A DNA stretch of 6,427 nt, from contig UQUD01000104.1 in NCBI GenBank assembly GCA_900544225.1, positions 1-6,427 of the forward strand, given 5' to 3'. The DNA is from an uncultured Collinsella sp. GTDB taxonomy: Bacteria > Actinomycetota > Coriobacteriia > Coriobacteriales > Coriobacteriaceae. Made by a program: the position numbers and the translations under genes. Each line of letters starts with the position of its first letter. Position 1 is the first letter of the stretch. Shown here piece after piece: positions 5,738-6,427 of the stretch. The notes beneath the pieces are model-generated. The model saw only the letters and a list, made by a program, of their open reading frames with translations, was not told where the DNA came from and made no database searches.

Positions 5738-6427
5738 ATGACCGCAGGTCAAAACCGCATACCCGTGAATCTTGACTATGCCGCCTCGACGCCCATGCGC
5801 GCCGAGGCGCTCCTTGCGCAGCGTGAGTACGACGATAGCGAGCTTGCGGGCGTCAACCCCAACTCACTGCACTCGCTTGGCCGCAAGGCTGCCGCGTGTC
5901 TGGAGGCCGCACGTCGCGAGATCGCCCGCAGCTTTGGCGCACGCGTCCGCCCGTCCGAGATCATCCTTACCAACGGCGGCACCGAGGCCAACCAGCTGGC
6001 GCTCCTCGGTCTTGCCGAGGGCGCTCGTCAGCGCGACCGCAAGCATAACCGCGTGATCGTATCTGCCATCGAGCACGATTCGATCCTGGACAACCTGCCG
6101 CTGCTGCGTGCCGCCGGCCTTACCGTCGACCTGGTGCAGCCCTGCCGTGCGGGCTACATCGAGCCTGCCGCGCTCATCGAGCTGCTCGGCGACGACGTGG
6201 CACTCGTGAGTATCATGGCCGCCAACAACGAGACCGGCGTGGTGCAGCCCATCCGCGAGCTGGCCGCCGCCGCTCATGCTACCGGCGCCTTGTTTCATAC
6301 CGATGCCATCCAGGGCTACTTGCATATTCCGCTCGATGTCACCGAGCTGGGCGTCGATGCCATGACCGTTGCCGCGCACAAGATTGGCGGCCCTGTGGCA
6401 TCCGGCGCGCTCTACCTTAAGAACCGC
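5738..6427 (+). CDS. Cysteine desulfurase, IscS/NifS type (class V aminotransferase), 5' part
   Basis: This PLP enzyme takes sulfur from L-cysteine as a persulfide for Fe-S clusters or tRNA thiolation. The frame is open from the ATG to the last base, giving 230 residues of an expected 370-400. The fold motifs appear in order: LDYAASTP (12-19), NPNSLHSLGRKA (40-51), TNGGTEANQLAL (78-89), the PLP-stacking His in AIEHDS (His113), NNETG (163-167) and HTDAIQG (187-193, with Asp189 and Gln192 contacting the cofactor). The PLP lysine is Lys215 in AAHKIGGP. The NPNSLH pattern points to group I (IscS/NifS) rather than SufS. The persulfide cysteine loop and C-terminus lie beyond the window, so its partner cannot be judged. 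Compared with E. coli IscS, the Ser three residues before the lysine is Ala212, and the usual KG after GGP is VA. It starts 6 bases after rpe. Confidence 0.94.
   Translation, partial: MTAGQNRIPVNLDYAASTPMRAEALLAQREYDDSELAGVNPNSLHSLGRKAAACLEAARREIARSFGARVRPSEIILTNGGTEANQLALLGLAEGARQRDRKHNRVIVSAIEHDSILDNLPLLRAAGLTVDLVQPCRAGYIEPAALIELLGDDVALVSIMAANNETGVVQPIRELAAAAHATGALFHTDAIQGYLHIPLDVTELGVDAMTVAAHKIGGPVASGALYLKNR

Noticed and set aside
4910..5752. 280-codon open frame on the minus strand across rpe
   Set aside because: It covers all of rpe and the ends of its neighbours in antisense. The His/Val/Asp-rich translation matches no family I know and follows from codon bias.
5772..6056. 94-codon plus-strand open frame, plus minus-strand frames at 5776-5991 and 5864-6379
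   Set aside because: All lie inside the cysteine desulfurase frame that starts at 5738, which carries an unbroken series of family motifs. These are shadows.

Overview
The window is a compact, one-strand stretch of housekeeping genes from a G+C-rich bacterium. Third codon positions are mostly G or C. The order ispH, DUF512 radical-SAM protein, der, plsY, gpsA is familiar from clostridia and related anaerobes. The G+C-rich codon use and the residue variants in PlsY, Rpe and the cysteine desulfurase fit Coriobacteriia (a Collinsella-like actinobacterium). That lineage call is an inference: no rRNA or other marker gene is present.

Layout, all on the + strand: 1-558, the 3' part of ispH; 561-2003, a PDZ/radical-SAM/DUF512 protein of unknown function; 2014-3348, der (double GTPase for 50S ribosome assembly); 3341-4024, plsY (glycerol-3-phosphate acyltransferase); 4034-5041, gpsA (glycerol-3-phosphate dehydrogenase); 5060-5731, rpe (ribulose-phosphate 3-epimerase); 5738-6427, the 5' part of an IscS/NifS-type cysteine desulfurase that runs off the window end. 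Gaps are 2, 10, -8, 9, 18 and 6 bases, so the genes look like one transcription unit whose promoter and terminator both lie outside the window. Most genes have a Shine-Dalgarno sequence embedded in, or overlapping, the end of the gene before.

Functionally, gpsA makes sn-glycerol 3-phosphate and plsY acylates it, which is the entry to phospholipid synthesis. IspH makes isoprenoid precursors, der serves ribosome assembly and rpe the pentose-phosphate pathway. IspH and the DUF512 protein carry Fe-S clusters, and the cysteine desulfurase could supply their sulfur, though it could equally serve tRNA thiolation. I saw no mobile element, CRISPR array, RNA gene, repeat or defence system. The least understood item is the DUF512 protein. 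The rest is ordinary core genome with a few residue-level oddities.
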